Positions 1 to 9,460 of a DNA stretch of 64,000 bases are shown piece by piece. Numbering within the stretch: the first letter of the stretch is position 1; the number at the start of each line of letters is the position of its first letter. Under the pieces are notes generated by a model that made no database searches, was not told the DNA's origin, and worked only from the letters and a program-made list of their open reading frames with translations. The position numbers were made by a program, and so were the translations under genes. This DNA comes from Candidatus Krumholzibacteriia bacterium. Lineage in GTDB: Bacteria > Krumholzibacteriota > Krumholzibacteriia > JAJRXK01. The stretch is from contig DATFKK010000021.1 of assembly GCA_035268685.1 (NCBI GenBank), positions 22,594-86,593 on the forward strand, written 5' to 3'.

Positions 1-546
1 ACGGTGGGCTGGAGGACGGCCATGATCGTGTTCGAACTCGAGCACGAGGTGAGGATCCAGGAGCGACGGTCGCACCTCGCCAGCGAGGTGCGCGATCTGA
101 TCGCCCGCACCCAGGACCTGGCCCGGGACCGCGACCAGTTGATGCTGTTGATGCGAGCACTCGAAGGCCTGGATTCTGGAGCGCCCGTGACCCAGGAGGT
201 CCCCGAGTGGGCGCACGGCTACACCGCGCGGGAGGTCCGGGACTTCCTCACCCTGACCGAGGACGAGCGGTCGGTGCGGGTGGCCGAACTCCAGAGCACG
301 CTCGACGGACTGGATTTCCTGGTGGCGCAGACCGGCTCGCGGGCCCGGATCCTGGAATCGAGGATCCGCGACTCCTACAATCCCCAGTGGGGCTGGCTGT
401 TCCGCGAGGGCAACAAGGTCAGCCGCTTCGGGCGGCAGGTGAAGGAATTCGCGTGTATCTACACGTCGCGTGTGGCAAATTTCCTGAACTACCCCGGCAA
501 CTTCTATTTCATCGCCCCGGAGGAACGCATGCCCCACGAGTGGTAG
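1..546 (+). CDS. HAD-IG family 5'-nucleotidase, C-terminal part (5' end outside window)
   Basis: The reading frame is open to base 1 and ends at TAG 544-546, so only the C-terminal ~181 residues are present. The end of the protein has the pattern of the cytosolic 5'-nucleotidase family (PF05761): a charged helical hairpin, then WGWLFREGNK, RQVKEFACIYTSRVANFLNYP and a closing PHEW. In that family the corresponding stretch reads 'W-G-x-L-x-R-x-G-x-K...YPxxxYF...PHE'. The catalytic HAD motifs (DxDxT etc.) would be upstream of the window and cannot be checked. Family members dephosphorylate nucleoside monophosphates such as IMP/GMP. A GTG at base 4 could be mistaken for a start, but the family is much longer. 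Confidence 0.75.
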   Translation, partial: TVGWRTAMIVFELEHEVRIQERRSHLASEVRDLIARTQDLARDRDQLMLLMRALEGLDSGAPVTQEVPEWAHGYTAREVRDFLTLTEDERSVRVAELQSTLDGLDFLVAQTGSRARILESRIRDSYNPQWGWLFREGNKVSRFGRQVKEFACIYTSRVANFLNYPGNFYFIAPEERMPHEW

Positions 547-604
547 GCGCACGGGAGACGTGAACTCACCGACGTCTGCTCGTCGGGCGCGTCATGGAAC
601 GACC

Positions 605-1153
605 ATGGGCCCAACGCTGCTCCGACCCGTCCTCGTCCTCGACGCCGGCTACCAGGCCGTGAACGTCGTGCCGATGCGGCGGGCACTTCGTCTGATCGCC
701 ACGGGCAAGGCCGTGGCGGTGGAAGAGGATCCGGCGATCGTCCTGCGCAGTGAGCGGGCGAGCCTGAACTGCCCGCGGATCATCCGCTTGTTCATCGCGG
801 TCGCGCACCGCGTGTACCGGACCCTGCAGGTCCGATTCAACAAACGCAACGTCATGGCACGGGACCACCACCGGTGCCAGTACTGCGGCAGCGCCGAGCG
901 CTTGACGATCGACCACGTGGTACCGCGCAGCCGCCGGACACGGGAGCATCCGCGGGGCGGACCGACCAGCTGGGACAACTGCGTGACCGCGTGCCTGGCC
1001 TGCAACCTGAAGAAGGGCGATCGCACGCCCGACGAAGCGGGCATGGAGTTGCGGTCGAAGCCCACGAAGCCGCGTTGGTTCCTGCCGCTGGTCCACCGCA
1101 CCGCTCGCAACGACGGCTGGGCCGAGACGTGGGGTCGTTACCTCGGGATGTGA
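605..1153 (+). CDS. HNH endonuclease family protein
   Basis: 182 aa. It begins with the usual N-terminal block of the bacterial chromosomal HNH family (VLVLDAGYQAVNVVPMRRAL), followed by the HNH core: CQYC, then IDHVVPRSR, then a second CxxC knuckle (CLACNLKKGDRTP). The four cysteines would bind a structural zinc and the DH/N/K residues would form the metal-dependent nicking site. ATG 605 was chosen because it gives the family N-terminus and has GGAA about 7 bases upstream; an in-frame GTG at 560 has its SD-like GGGAG only 2 bases away. Such stand-alone genes are common in non-mobile chromosomal settings; no intron, phage or restriction gene is adjacent. Exact substrate unknown. It converges on the next gene with a 9-base gap. 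Confidence 0.85.
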   Translation: MGPTLLRPVLVLDAGYQAVNVVPMRRALRLIATGKAVAVEEDPAIVLRSERASLNCPRIIRLFIAVAHRVYRTLQVRFNKRNVMARDHHRCQYCGSAERLTIDHVVPRSRRTREHPRGGPTSWDNCVTACLACNLKKGDRTPDEAGMELRSKPTKPRWFLPLVHRTARNDGWAETWGRYLGM

Positions 1154-1162
1154 GCCGCCTGG

Positions 1163-3019
1163 TCAGCGTACCAGCGTGAGCTTGCGGGCCGGTCCGAGCG
1201 TCGCGTCGCCGAGGAGCCGCACCAGGTACACGCCGCTGGCGACCTCGCTCCCGGCGTCGTCGGTGCCGTTCCAGATCACCCGGTGGGTTCCGGCGTCGAG
1301 ACGGCCGCGGTCGAAGGTCCGCACCCGCCGTCCGCGCAGGTCGTGCACCACGAGTTGCACCGGCTGACGGCGGTCGAGCGAGAATTCGATCACCGTGCGC
1401 GGATTGAAGGGGTTCGGGGCCACGCGCTCGATCCGGCCCGACGATCGCTGCGGCGGGGCAGAAGTCGGAACGACCGGTTCGACGAGCGTGCGGAAGTGGT
1501 CGAGTGCGATCCAACCCTCGGCCGACTCGTCGATCACCTCGACGCGGACTTCGGCTCCGCGGAGGTCGCGCACGTCCCACCAGTCGGAGGTCATGCTGCG
1601 GGTCCCGCTCGGGATCGTGCTGCGCACGACGGCCAGGGACTCGGGGTCGGCCGACACGCGCTGCACCAGCTCCACCCTGCAGCCCGGGTCCTCGGTTCCC
1701 GCGATCCGGAAGGTGATCAGTGAATCCGTGGGCTCGATCGTGAACCAGCGCGAGGTGAGCGTGCCCACCGGTTCGTCGCCGAGCTGAGCTCCCAGCGCGC
1801 CCGCGACACCGAGCGGGCCGTTGTAGAACTCCCGGCTGCTGACGTAGCCGTGGCCGAAGGCACCGACCTCCGGTTCACCACGCTCGAGCTGGTTGTCGCC
1901 GAAGGTCGGAGCGGCCAGGAACGCCGTGCCCGTCTCCTCGATCCAGTCGGGCCCGAGCGGATCGGTCGGGACGACGACGGGTTCGCCCGTGTCGGGGTCG
2001 AAGCGCATCGTGTCGGCTCGCAGCGTGTAGAAGATCTCGCCCGCCTGCGGATGGGTGGGTAGGTGGACGGCCGGCAGGTGGCGTGTGTAGATCCAGCTGT
2101 CCGGGGCCACCCGGTGGAACTCCGCGGCGATTCCGAAGTCGAGTTCCTGCGCGGTCGTGAAGTCCCATCCCGACGCGAAGTCCTCGCTCTGGATGTACTG
2201 CACGCCCTGGACGCCGAAGAGCGTGAAGAACATGGTCCAGGTCCCCTGGTGCTCGACCATCTGCACCGACTCGATGTCGCGCCACACGCCCTGGGTGCTG
2301 TTGCTCACGGCCAGCGGGCCGACGTCCACCCAGTTCTGGCGGTCGGTGCTCTCGAAGTGGTGCACGACACCGCGACGGCCGGCGCCGACCGTGCTGTCGG
2401 GCACCAGGGCCGTGTGCAGCAGGTGGAAGGTGCCGTCGATCTCGAGGAAGAAGGGATCGCGGAAGGAGCTGAGCTCGGGCACCGCCAGGTCGGGCGACCA
2501 CAGGTAGACCGTGGAGTCCGGTTCGAGGATCGGATTCGCGGGGAGCTTCTGCCAGTCGAAGAGATCGACGGCGTCGGCGCGACCGGTGCGCTGCAGGAAC
2601 TGGTCGTCACGGCCCGTGTAGTACATCGTCCAGCCGTCGTCGTCCTCGTTGCGGATCACCGTGGGTGCCCAGGTGTTGCGCGCGTCGAAGCTCCCTTCCT
2701 CGGACTCGATCACCGGAGGCAGGATGGACCACCGCCGGAGATTCGCGCTCGTCGCGTGTCCGAGCTGTTGCTCGCTGGAGGTTCCGGGAGCACCGACCTC
2801 GCCACGGATGTAGAAGGCGTGCCAGGTCTGCGTGCTGTCGTCGTAGACCAGGGAGTGGTCCTTGATCGTGCGTCCCGGATCGAGGAGATACGGCCCTTCG
2901 AAGTCGAAGAGCACCCGTTGGGCGGTGGCCGTCGTCGGGACCAGGCACACGGCGAGCAGCAGGGCCGCCGTGCACGACGTCCACGGCCACGGGCGCCGGG
3001 AGGGGACGTACGAAGACAT
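1163..3019 (-). CDS. Secreted GH43/GH32-type five-bladed beta-propeller protein with C-terminal FlgD-like sorting domain
   Basis: 618 aa. Starting at ATG 3019 gives a clean signal peptide (RRPWPW n-region, LLLAVCLVP core, ATA-Q cleavage). The body has glycosidase-propeller blade motifs: WAPTVIRNEDDDGWTMYYTG and SSFRDPFFLEIDGTFHLLHT, resembling the 'W-A-P...Y-x-M-Y-Y-T' and 'R-D-P-x-x-x...D-G-x-x-x-L' signatures of GH43/GH32/GH68 folds. A beta-sandwich-like region follows, then a C-terminal ~80-residue module (APNPFNPRTVIEFSL...GRRVRT...WNGTDDAGSEVASGVYLVRL). That module is the FlgD-like/Por-type tail used for secretion or surface anchoring in FCB bacteria. Substrate and catalytic residues cannot be fixed by eye; it may bind rather than cleave glycans. 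An in-frame upstream extension to 3142 lacks an SD and would bury the signal peptide. Confidence 0.72.
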   Translation of the reverse strand: MSSYVPSRRPWPWTSCTAALLLAVCLVPTTATAQRVLFDFEGPYLLDPGRTIKDHSLVYDDSTQTWHAFYIRGEVGAPGTSSEQQLGHATSANLRRWSILPPVIESEEGSFDARNTWAPTVIRNEDDDGWTMYYTGRDDQFLQRTGRADAVDLFDWQKLPANPILEPDSTVYLWSPDLAVPELSSFRDPFFLEIDGTFHLLHTALVPDSTVGAGRRGVVHHFESTDRQNWVDVGPLAVSNSTQGVWRDIESVQMVEHQGTWTMFFTLFGVQGVQYIQSEDFASGWDFTTAQELDFGIAAEFHRVAPDSWIYTRHLPAVHLPTHPQAGEIFYTLRADTMRFDPDTGEPVVVPTDPLGPDWIEETGTAFLAAPTFGDNQLERGEPEVGAFGHGYVSSREFYNGPLGVAGALGAQLGDEPVGTLTSRWFTIEPTDSLITFRIAGTEDPGCRVELVQRVSADPESLAVVRSTIPSGTRSMTSDWWDVRDLRGAEVRVEVIDESAEGWIALDHFRTLVEPVVPTSAPPQRSSGRIERVAPNPFNPRTVIEFSLDRRQPVQLVVHDLRGRRVRTFDRGRLDAGTHRVIWNGTDDAGSEVASGVYLVRLLGDATLGPARKLTLVR

Positions 3020-3123
3020 CGGGTGGTCGGGGCGGTCGAAGAGATGCATCATGCCGGGTGTCCGTCTCTGGAGCCGAATCGGTGGCGGATCTCGTCGCCG
3101 GGGCGCGAACGGGGGAGTCCCCA

Positions 3124-4281
3124 GTGTATCGACGAAGTCCACGGGGGGTCAATTCGGTCTGGCTCGCGGTGCTCCTGTTGCTGATCGCCGGGCGGGTCGG
3201 GGCGACGGGCCTCGAGGAACGACTGGATCGTTCGCGATCGCTCGAGGCCGAGCTCGCGCGGCTCTCGGCCATGGTGGAGGACGGCCGTGCGGTCGAGGTC
3301 GAACCGGTGCTCGACGAGCTCGCGGAGGAGGTCCGGGCCGATCCGCGATGGCAGAACCTCTGGGGGACGGTCCTCGCGGCGGGCGGCGACCACGCCGCTG
3401 CGGTGGAGCGCTACACCCGGGCCATCCGGCTGGATCCCTCTCTCGTCGAACCCCACCTGAACCTCGCCGTCTCCCTGATCCGGATCGGTGCGACCGGCCG
3501 GGCCCTCAGCGAATTCCGGCAGGCGGCAGAACTCGATCCCGAGCGGGTCGACGCCCATCTGGGTCTCGGTCGCGAGCTGGTGCGTCTGGGTCGGTTCCGG
3601 GCCGCGCTCGATCCCCTGCAGCGGGCGAGGGAGCTCGCGCCCCGGGATCCCCGTGTGCTGCGGGTCCTCGGCGAGGCCGCGGTCGGGGTGGATCGCACGG
3701 ACCTGGCGCTGGAGAGCTGGCGGGCCGCGGAGCGGGTCGCCCCCGATGCGACCATCGCGCGTCGGATCGCCGAGCTCGTCGTCGACACCGAGCCGGCCTC
3801 GGCGATCGAGGCCTACGACCGCTGTGCCGAGCGTGACCCCGCCGCCATCGACTGCCGCGAGGCCGCAGCGGCATTGCTGCTGCAGGCCGGGAGTCCGGAG
3901 GAAGCGAGGGAACGGCTCGCGCCGGTCGTCGAGGACCTCTCGTCGGTCGCGCTGCAGAACCTGTATCTGGCCACGCTGCGGGCCCGGGGGCCCGAAGCCG
4001 TCACCGCCCTGCGCGAGCGGCGCGAACCGGCGACCGGCGCCGGTTGGGGCGTGCTCGCACTGGCCCTGCGCGAGACCGACCGCCCCGACGCGGCCAGGGC
4101 CGCCGTCGAGCGAGGACTCGTCCTCGACCCACGAGACGCCGACCTCCACTCCCTGCACGGTGTGTTGCTCGCCGAATCCGGCGATTCCGGGGCCGCCCGC
4201 ACGGCCTGGAGGCGCGCGCTCGAGATCGACCCCGACCATGCCGAGGCCCGCGCGAACCTCGACGCGACGGGCGGTCCCTGA
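3124..4281 (+). CDS. Exported TPR-repeat protein
   Basis: 385 aa. GTG 3124 is preceded by GGGGGAG at ideal spacing (6 bases) and yields a signal peptide (YRRSPRG n-region, WLAVLLLLIAG core, GRVGA end). Other in-frame GTGs (3058, 3082) lack this. The mature part is mostly tetratricopeptide repeats, with recognisable units such as NLWGTVLAAGGDHAAAVERY, PHLNLAVSLIRIGATGRALS and HLGLGRELVRLGRFRAALDP, and a last repeat near the C-terminus (LHGVLLAESGDSGAARTAWR). TPR domains mediate protein-protein contacts; no catalytic domain is visible. It is divergent from the propeller protein, with 104 bases between the starts. The partner is unknown. Confidence 0.75.
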   Translation: MYRRSPRGVNSVWLAVLLLLIAGRVGATGLEERLDRSRSLEAELARLSAMVEDGRAVEVEPVLDELAEEVRADPRWQNLWGTVLAAGGDHAAAVERYTRAIRLDPSLVEPHLNLAVSLIRIGATGRALSEFRQAAELDPERVDAHLGLGRELVRLGRFRAALDPLQRARELAPRDPRVLRVLGEAAVGVDRTDLALESWRAAERVAPDATIARRIAELVVDTEPASAIEAYDRCAERDPAAIDCREAAAALLLQAGSPEEARERLAPVVEDLSSVALQNLYLATLRARGPEAVTALRERREPATGAGWGVLALALRETDRPDAARAAVERGLVLDPRDADLHSLHGVLLAESGDSGAARTAWRRALEIDPDHAEARANLDATGGP

Positions 4282-4306
4282 GCGGCCGCGGAGCCGGGTC
4301 CACGGG

Positions 4307-4335
4307 TTTACAAGGCCTGTGCCGTGACGTAACTT
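4307..4335 (+). promoter_or_regulatory. Candidate sigma70-type promoter for the TolB-like lipoprotein gene
   Basis: TTTACA (4307-4312) and TAACTT (4330-4335) are separated by 17 bases. The -35 box matches consensus at five of six positions; the -10 is weak but fits the TAnnnT form seen at the eno and tRNA-fMet promoters in this window. It would start transcription about 85 bases before ATG 4429. Confidence 0.4.
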
Positions 4336-4428
4336 CCAGTGTCTTGCCATCCGAGCCGTCCCCCGGACGTTCGCGCGAGTTCGCGTGCCCGGGGCCGGCA
4401 GGGCCGTCCATTCCGAGGTTTCACGACG

Positions 4429-5706
4429 ATGCTGGACCGAATTCTCCACGGGTCGCCGCTGCGCCGCACGGCCGTGACCGTGGCTCTCGTCGGTGCGGTC
4501 GTCGCGGCCGGCACCGGCTGCGACGAGGTCATCGAGGAAGACTGCTTCGAACAGCAGGGCACCCTGACGCAGGTCACCACCGACACGCTGACGGTCGACC
4601 ACTTCGATGCCGCCCTGGCCCCCGACGGCACACGCATCGCGTTCTCCACCGACTACTGGACCGGTCTCGACCGTTTCCAGAACGCCGGACTCAAGCAGCA
4701 GGGTCAGCGGGACATCGGCGTGATCGACGTCCCGGGGCCCGACGAGAATCGTCCGCCGACGGATCGCCTGGAGAACATCGGAAACGCCCGGCGCGTCGAT
4801 TTCACGGGCGTCATCGACGTCACCGGACAGCAGATCGACACGGTCAACTCCTTCAAGAGCGAGGTCGTCTGGGTCGACAACCAGACGCTGGCCGTGACCA
4901 TGACCAATTTCTTCGGCTTCGATCGGATCTTCCTGGTCGAACTCGGTCCTCGGACCGACCTCGACGAGATCAGCGCGATCCAGCGCGGGGTCGTGGAAGA
5001 GGAATTCCTGGCCGAGAACAGCGAGAACCGGCGGATCCAGTACTTCTACCGCACTCCGGCCGTGTCGCCGAACGGGGAATGGATCGCGTACTCACGGTTC
5101 TTCCTCGATCTCGGAGCCAATCTGTTCGACGACGCCGACGACGAGTTCTCGCAGCCGGCCATCCACGCCTACAACCTCAACGACGGGCGGATCGTCCGGG
5201 TGACGAACGGCTCGTTGCGCGAGGACCAGCCGACGTGGTCACCCGACGGCCGGTCGATCGCCTTCACCGCGAACCTCGGAACCGCGGGTCAGCCCGAGAT
5301 CTACCGCGTGGCCTTCGACCCGGACGCTCCGGCCGAGGTCCGCGCACAGGGGGATCCCTTCACCGATGGTCGAATCCGCCTGACGAACACCGTCGACCAG
5401 CTCAAGCTGCCCGAGAGCAGCATGGATCCCACATGGTTGCGCAACGGTCAGATCGTGTTCACCAGCACGCAGCGTCCGCCCTGCACGTCGCAGCGGATCC
5501 GGAACCTGTGGATCATGAACGGGGACGGATCGAGCCGCCGGCCGTTGGTGGTCAGCAGACAGGACGACAACTTCCCCTTCGCGGCCAACTACGACTTCAA
5601 CGATCCGATGGCCGACGGCATGATCGTCTTCAGCACGCGCCGGAATCCGGACGACTCGTTCGAGGGTCAGAAGATGGACCTCTGGGTCCTGCGCGGTGGA
5701 TTCTGA
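4429..5706 (+). CDS. TolB-like beta-propeller lipoprotein (PD40/WD40 repeats)
   Basis: 425 aa. The N-terminus is a lipoprotein signal (HGSPLRRTAVTVALVGAVVAAGTGC) with a lipobox ending in Cys, so the protein is expected to be lipidated and membrane-anchored in the periplasm or outer membrane. The body repeats the TolB/PD40 blade motif: LAPDGTRIAFSTDYW, VSPNGEWIAYSRF, WSPDGRSIAFTANLGT and a late TWLRNGQIVFTSTQRPP. This indicates a WD40-like propeller. It probably scaffolds protein interactions at the envelope; no enzymatic residues are recognisable. ATG 4429 follows GAGG by about 11 bases. The stop overlaps the start of the next gene by 11 bp, suggesting translational coupling to an apparently unrelated cytoplasmic aldolase. 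Confidence 0.75.
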   Translation: MLDRILHGSPLRRTAVTVALVGAVVAAGTGCDEVIEEDCFEQQGTLTQVTTDTLTVDHFDAALAPDGTRIAFSTDYWTGLDRFQNAGLKQQGQRDIGVIDVPGPDENRPPTDRLENIGNARRVDFTGVIDVTGQQIDTVNSFKSEVVWVDNQTLAVTMTNFFGFDRIFLVELGPRTDLDEISAIQRGVVEEEFLAENSENRRIQYFYRTPAVSPNGEWIAYSRFFLDLGANLFDDADDEFSQPAIHAYNLNDGRIVRVTNGSLREDQPTWSPDGRSIAFTANLGTAGQPEIYRVAFDPDAPAEVRAQGDPFTDGRIRLTNTVDQLKLPESSMDPTWLRNGQIVFTSTQRPPCTSQRIRNLWIMNGDGSSRRPLVVSRQDDNFPFAANYDFNDPMADGMIVFSTRRNPDDSFEGQKMDLWVLRGGF

Positions 5707-6385
5707 TCGGCACGTCTCCGAGCGGCGTCTGCGCGACGAACTGGTCGAGGTCGGGCGCTGCATGCGGGATCGTGGCCTCGTCGTCGCGACCGAGGGGAAT
5801 CTGAGCGTCCGGCTCGACGCCGAAAGGGTTCTCGCCACGCCGGCTGGGGCCGACAAGGGCCGCCTGCGCGCCGCCGATCTGGTGGAGGTCGATCTCGCGG
5901 GACGGGTGATCGGGGCCGGGCGTGCGAGCACGGAACTCGACATGCACCTGGCGATCTACGGCATTCGACCCGACCTGCAGGCGATCTGTCACGCCCACCC
6001 CCCGCACGCGACCGCGTTCGCCGCCGCCCATCGGGCGCTCGACGCCTGCGTCCTGCCCGAGGTCGTCTGCACGCTCGGTGCCGTTCCACTGAGCGCGTAC
6101 GGGACCCCGAGCACCTCCGAGGTCGCCGACGCGGTCCGAGCCGTCTTCGCCGATCACGATGCCTGTCTGCTGCGCAATCACGGGGCGGTCGCCGCTGCCG
6201 CCGGTCCCACCGCCGCCATGTACGTGATGGAGACGGTCGAACGCCTGGCGCAGGTCACGTGGTTGGCCGAGAACCTCGGTGGGGTCCGCTCGCTCGGCCG
6301 CGAAGAGGTCGATCGATTGCTGTCGATCCGCGGGGTCTACGGCGCCGAGCGTCCGGTGCCGCCGTGCCGTGCCTGCGACGACTGA
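5696..6385 (+). CDS. Class II aldolase/adducin family protein
   Basis: 229 aa, the typical length for L-fuculose/L-ribulose-phosphate aldolase-type enzymes. The family motifs are visible: TEGNLSVR (phosphate loop), TPAGADKG, STELDMHLAIY containing the likely acid/base Glu80, CHAHPPHATAF with zinc ligands His99 and His101, and LLRNHGAVAA with the third ligand His162. These enzymes reversibly cleave sugar phosphates to dihydroxyacetone phosphate and an aldehyde, or act as epimerases/decarboxylases; the substrate cannot be deduced here. The GTG start lies inside the upstream lipoprotein gene (11 bp overlap). The 3' end overlaps the convergent glycosyltransferase gene by 49 bp. Confidence 0.82.
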   Translation: MDSDRHVSERRLRDELVEVGRCMRDRGLVVATEGNLSVRLDAERVLATPAGADKGRLRAADLVEVDLAGRVIGAGRASTELDMHLAIYGIRPDLQAICHAHPPHATAFAAAHRALDACVLPEVVCTLGAVPLSAYGTPSTSEVADAVRAVFADHDACLLRNHGAVAAAAGPTAAMYVMETVERLAQVTWLAENLGGVRSLGREEVDRLLSIRGVYGAERPVPPCRACDD

Positions 6386-7605
6386 ACCAGATCCTCGAGT
6401 TGCCGCACGATCGCCGGCCACGAGTAGTGGTGTTCGACGTGGTGGCGTGCGCGTCGTCCGAGCTCGGCCCGTGCCCCGGCGTCGTCGAGCAGGTCGGCGA
6501 CGGTGTCCGCGAAGTTCGTCGGATCGCCGACCACCCGACAGGCCTCACCCGTCGGATCGATCCCCTCGGCCCCGATCGGCGTGGTCACGACGGCCGCACC
6601 GCGGCCCATGGCCTCGAGGACCTTGATCTTGATCCCACCGCCCGAGAACAACGGCGCGACGAAGACCTGCGCGCGACGGAACGAGGCGCCGAGATCGTCG
6701 ACGAAGCCGGGGATCTCGACTCCGGGGCCGGCGTGACGACGGATCGCTTCGGGTGGGTTCGCACCGACGATCTCGGCCACCACCGCGGGGTGGCGTGCAC
6801 GGACGCGGGGCAGGATGTCGGCGAGGAGACGCTCCGCGCCCTCGGCGTTCGGCGGGTGGGCGAAGCTGCCCACGAAGAGCACCCGAGGAGCGCCGGTCCG
6901 ACCGCCGGGGTCGACGGGCGGGAAGGACTCGACCTCGGTGCCCAGGGGCACGGTGGCGAGGTTGGTGGCCGCGGTCATGGCCTCGAGCACGCGGCGGTCG
7001 CCCTCGGTGACGCAGGTCACGGTGTCGGCCCAGTGGACGACCGACGTCTCGTGGCGGGCCCAGTCCGCGAGATCTCGTCCGCACCGGCGGCGCCGACGCC
7101 GGTCGGTGGCCGCGGCGGCGCGGCGTAGACGGACCAGGCTGCCCAGTTCGTGGGTGTTGAGGACGACGTGAGGTCGTTCCCCGTCCCTCGCTTCGACGAC
7201 GGTGCGCGCACAGGGGGCCATGAAGCCGTATTCGACCTGCACGACGTCGGGATTCCACCGGCTCAGTTCGGCCCGCAGCCGTTCGTGCATGGCGGCGCGA
7301 TCGTACTTGGCCACCATGAGCGGGCGGCCGTCACGGGCAGCACGCAGGGCGTGCAGGGCGCGGTCGGCCATCAATCCCAGGCGCGACGCCCCGGAGGCCT
7401 GCTCGCTGCGGAAGTCCACCGTCCGGACGTCGACTCCGGCCTCCACCAGCGAGGACTCGAGGCCGGTCTCGCGCTCGCGGCGGTAGCACAGCAATCGGGT
7501 GTCGTGGACCCGCGCCAGCGCGCGGCACAGCTGCAGGACCGCGGTCCCGCCGCCGTGACCGATGGCCGGGTGCGGCAGGTAGGGGGAGACGACGAGCCAG
7601 CGCAC
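6337..7605 (-). CDS. GT4-family glycosyltransferase (GT-B fold)
   Basis: 422 aa. The N-terminal GT-B domain has PYLPHPAIGHGGGTAVLQL. The C-terminal domain carries the nucleotide-sugar site: RVLFVGSFAHPPN, VEIPGFVDDLGASFRRA, then FSGGGIKIKVLEAMGRGAAVV, in which the E of KVLEAMG is the usual GT4 ribose-contacting residue. It would transfer a sugar from an NDP-sugar to an envelope or small-molecule acceptor. The GTG start (7605) has no clear SD and sits 6 bases after the DUF507 stop, suggesting coupled translation as the last gene of a three-gene leftward unit. Its 3' end runs 49 bp into the convergent aldolase gene. Acceptor unknown. Confidence 0.83.
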   Translation of the reverse strand: MRWLVVSPYLPHPAIGHGGGTAVLQLCRALARVHDTRLLCYRRERETGLESSLVEAGVDVRTVDFRSEQASGASRLGLMADRALHALRAARDGRPLMVAKYDRAAMHERLRAELSRWNPDVVQVEYGFMAPCARTVVEARDGERPHVVLNTHELGSLVRLRRAAAATDRRRRRRCGRDLADWARHETSVVHWADTVTCVTEGDRRVLEAMTAATNLATVPLGTEVESFPPVDPGGRTGAPRVLFVGSFAHPPNAEGAERLLADILPRVRARHPAVVAEIVGANPPEAIRRHAGPGVEIPGFVDDLGASFRRAQVFVAPLFSGGGIKIKVLEAMGRGAAVVTTPIGAEGIDPTGEACRVVGDPTNFADTVADLLDDAGARAELGRRARHHVEHHYSWPAIVRQLEDLVQSSQARHGGTGRSAP

Positions 7606-7611
7606 GTGGTG

Positions 7612-7896
7612 CTAGGGCAGCACGTAGCCGCGGCGCACCGCGATCTGGTCGCGCGCGCGCTCGAGTTCGATGCTCCACCCCGTGCTCCCGGGGTCGAGTT
7701 GCGGCTTGGTCTTCTGCACGAACTCCACCGCCTCGCGCTGGATCTCGTCCTCGCGAGCCAGATCACGGGTGATCACGTTGGCCACCAGGTTCGCCAGGTC
7801 GTCCTCGTCGATCGTCAGGTCGACGAGCTCCTCCTCGGCGAGACGGTCGGTGATCGCCAGGGCGATCGCATCGATGCGTTCCTCGTTCAGACGCAC
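7612..7896 (-). CDS. DUF507 family protein (copy A)
   Basis: 94 aa, start GTG 7896 with an upstream GGAGAGG. It begins MRLNEERIDAIALAI and is rich in acidic residues in the middle (DLTIDEDDLANLV), with a basic closing segment (RARDQIAVRRGYVLP); this pattern matches DUF507 (PF04368). The family has no established function. It is a tandem paralogue of the following gene: both begin with 'MR[LM]-x-[ED]-[ED]-[RK]-[IV]' and end in a basic RRG motif. No signal peptide or membrane segment, so it is probably cytoplasmic. It lies between copy B (15 bp upstream) and the glycosyltransferase. Confidence 0.75.
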   Translation of the reverse strand: MRLNEERIDAIALAITDRLAEEELVDLTIDEDDLANLVANVITRDLAREDEIQREAVEFVQKTKPQLDPGSTGWSIELERARDQIAVRRGYVLP

Positions 7897-7911
7897 GGTA
7901 GCCTCTCCGGG

Positions 7912-8193
7912 TCAGAGCGTGAAGCCGCGGCGCCGGGCGATCTCGTCGCGGAACCTTCGGCGCAGGGTCTCGTGGTCCATGGATTGCGAGTCGATCTCGC
8001 GGGCGTGCTCGTTCAAGAGGGCGTCGACCTCGCGGTCGATGTCGTCCTCTTCCTCGAGGTCGTCGAGGATCACGCTGCCCACGGTCACGCGCAGCGCTTC
8101 CTGCCGGTCCTGCAGCGTCACGCCCGGGTGCTCGTCGAGCATCTTCACGATCTGGGCGGCCAGGTCCTTGACCTTGTCCTGCGACATGCGCAC
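7912..8193 (-). CDS. DUF507 family protein (copy B)
   Basis: 93 aa. GTG 8193 is preferred over ATG 8187 because GAGG lies 8 bases upstream of the GTG and because it aligns with copy A (MRMSQDKVKDLAAQIV). It has the same plan as copy A: helical start, acidic centre (DDLEEEDDIDREVD), and a basic end (RRRFRDEIARRRGFTL). DUF507 genes often occur as tandem pairs; function unknown. It is the first gene of the leftward DUF507-DUF507-glycosyltransferase unit. The 258 bases between it and moxR hold no gene, and I saw no convincing promoter or terminator there. Confidence 0.75.
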   Translation of the reverse strand: MRMSQDKVKDLAAQIVKMLDEHPGVTLQDRQEALRVTVGSVILDDLEEEDDIDREVDALLNEHAREIDSQSMDHETLRRRFRDEIARRRGFTL

Positions 8194-8451
8194 GGCGTCG
8201 ACCTCGGGCGTCGGGGGTGGATTCGGTGGGGTGGGGGATGCGTTGCCAGCAGCCCGGCCCCGCCCTAGTCTAGCCCTTCCGGGCGCTCGGGTGGGTCTCG
8301 CCCGCCCGCGGAGGCGCCCGGCGCCACGCTAGCGGTGCCCGGCGCGGTGGCAAGCATTTTATGCCGCCCTCGTCTCCGACGGAACCCCCGCCCCGTGAGG
8401 CGCGTAATCCAGCGTCGACCGGTCATGCGCACAGAAACGGGAAGGAACACG

Positions 8452-9438
<987 letters not shown>

Positions 9439-9460
9439 ACCGCCAACCCCGGAGTCCGCC

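Noticed and set aside
605..1153. HNH gene as a homing endonuclease or mobile element
   Set aside because: No intron, intein, phage or repeat context; matches a common chromosomal HNH family.
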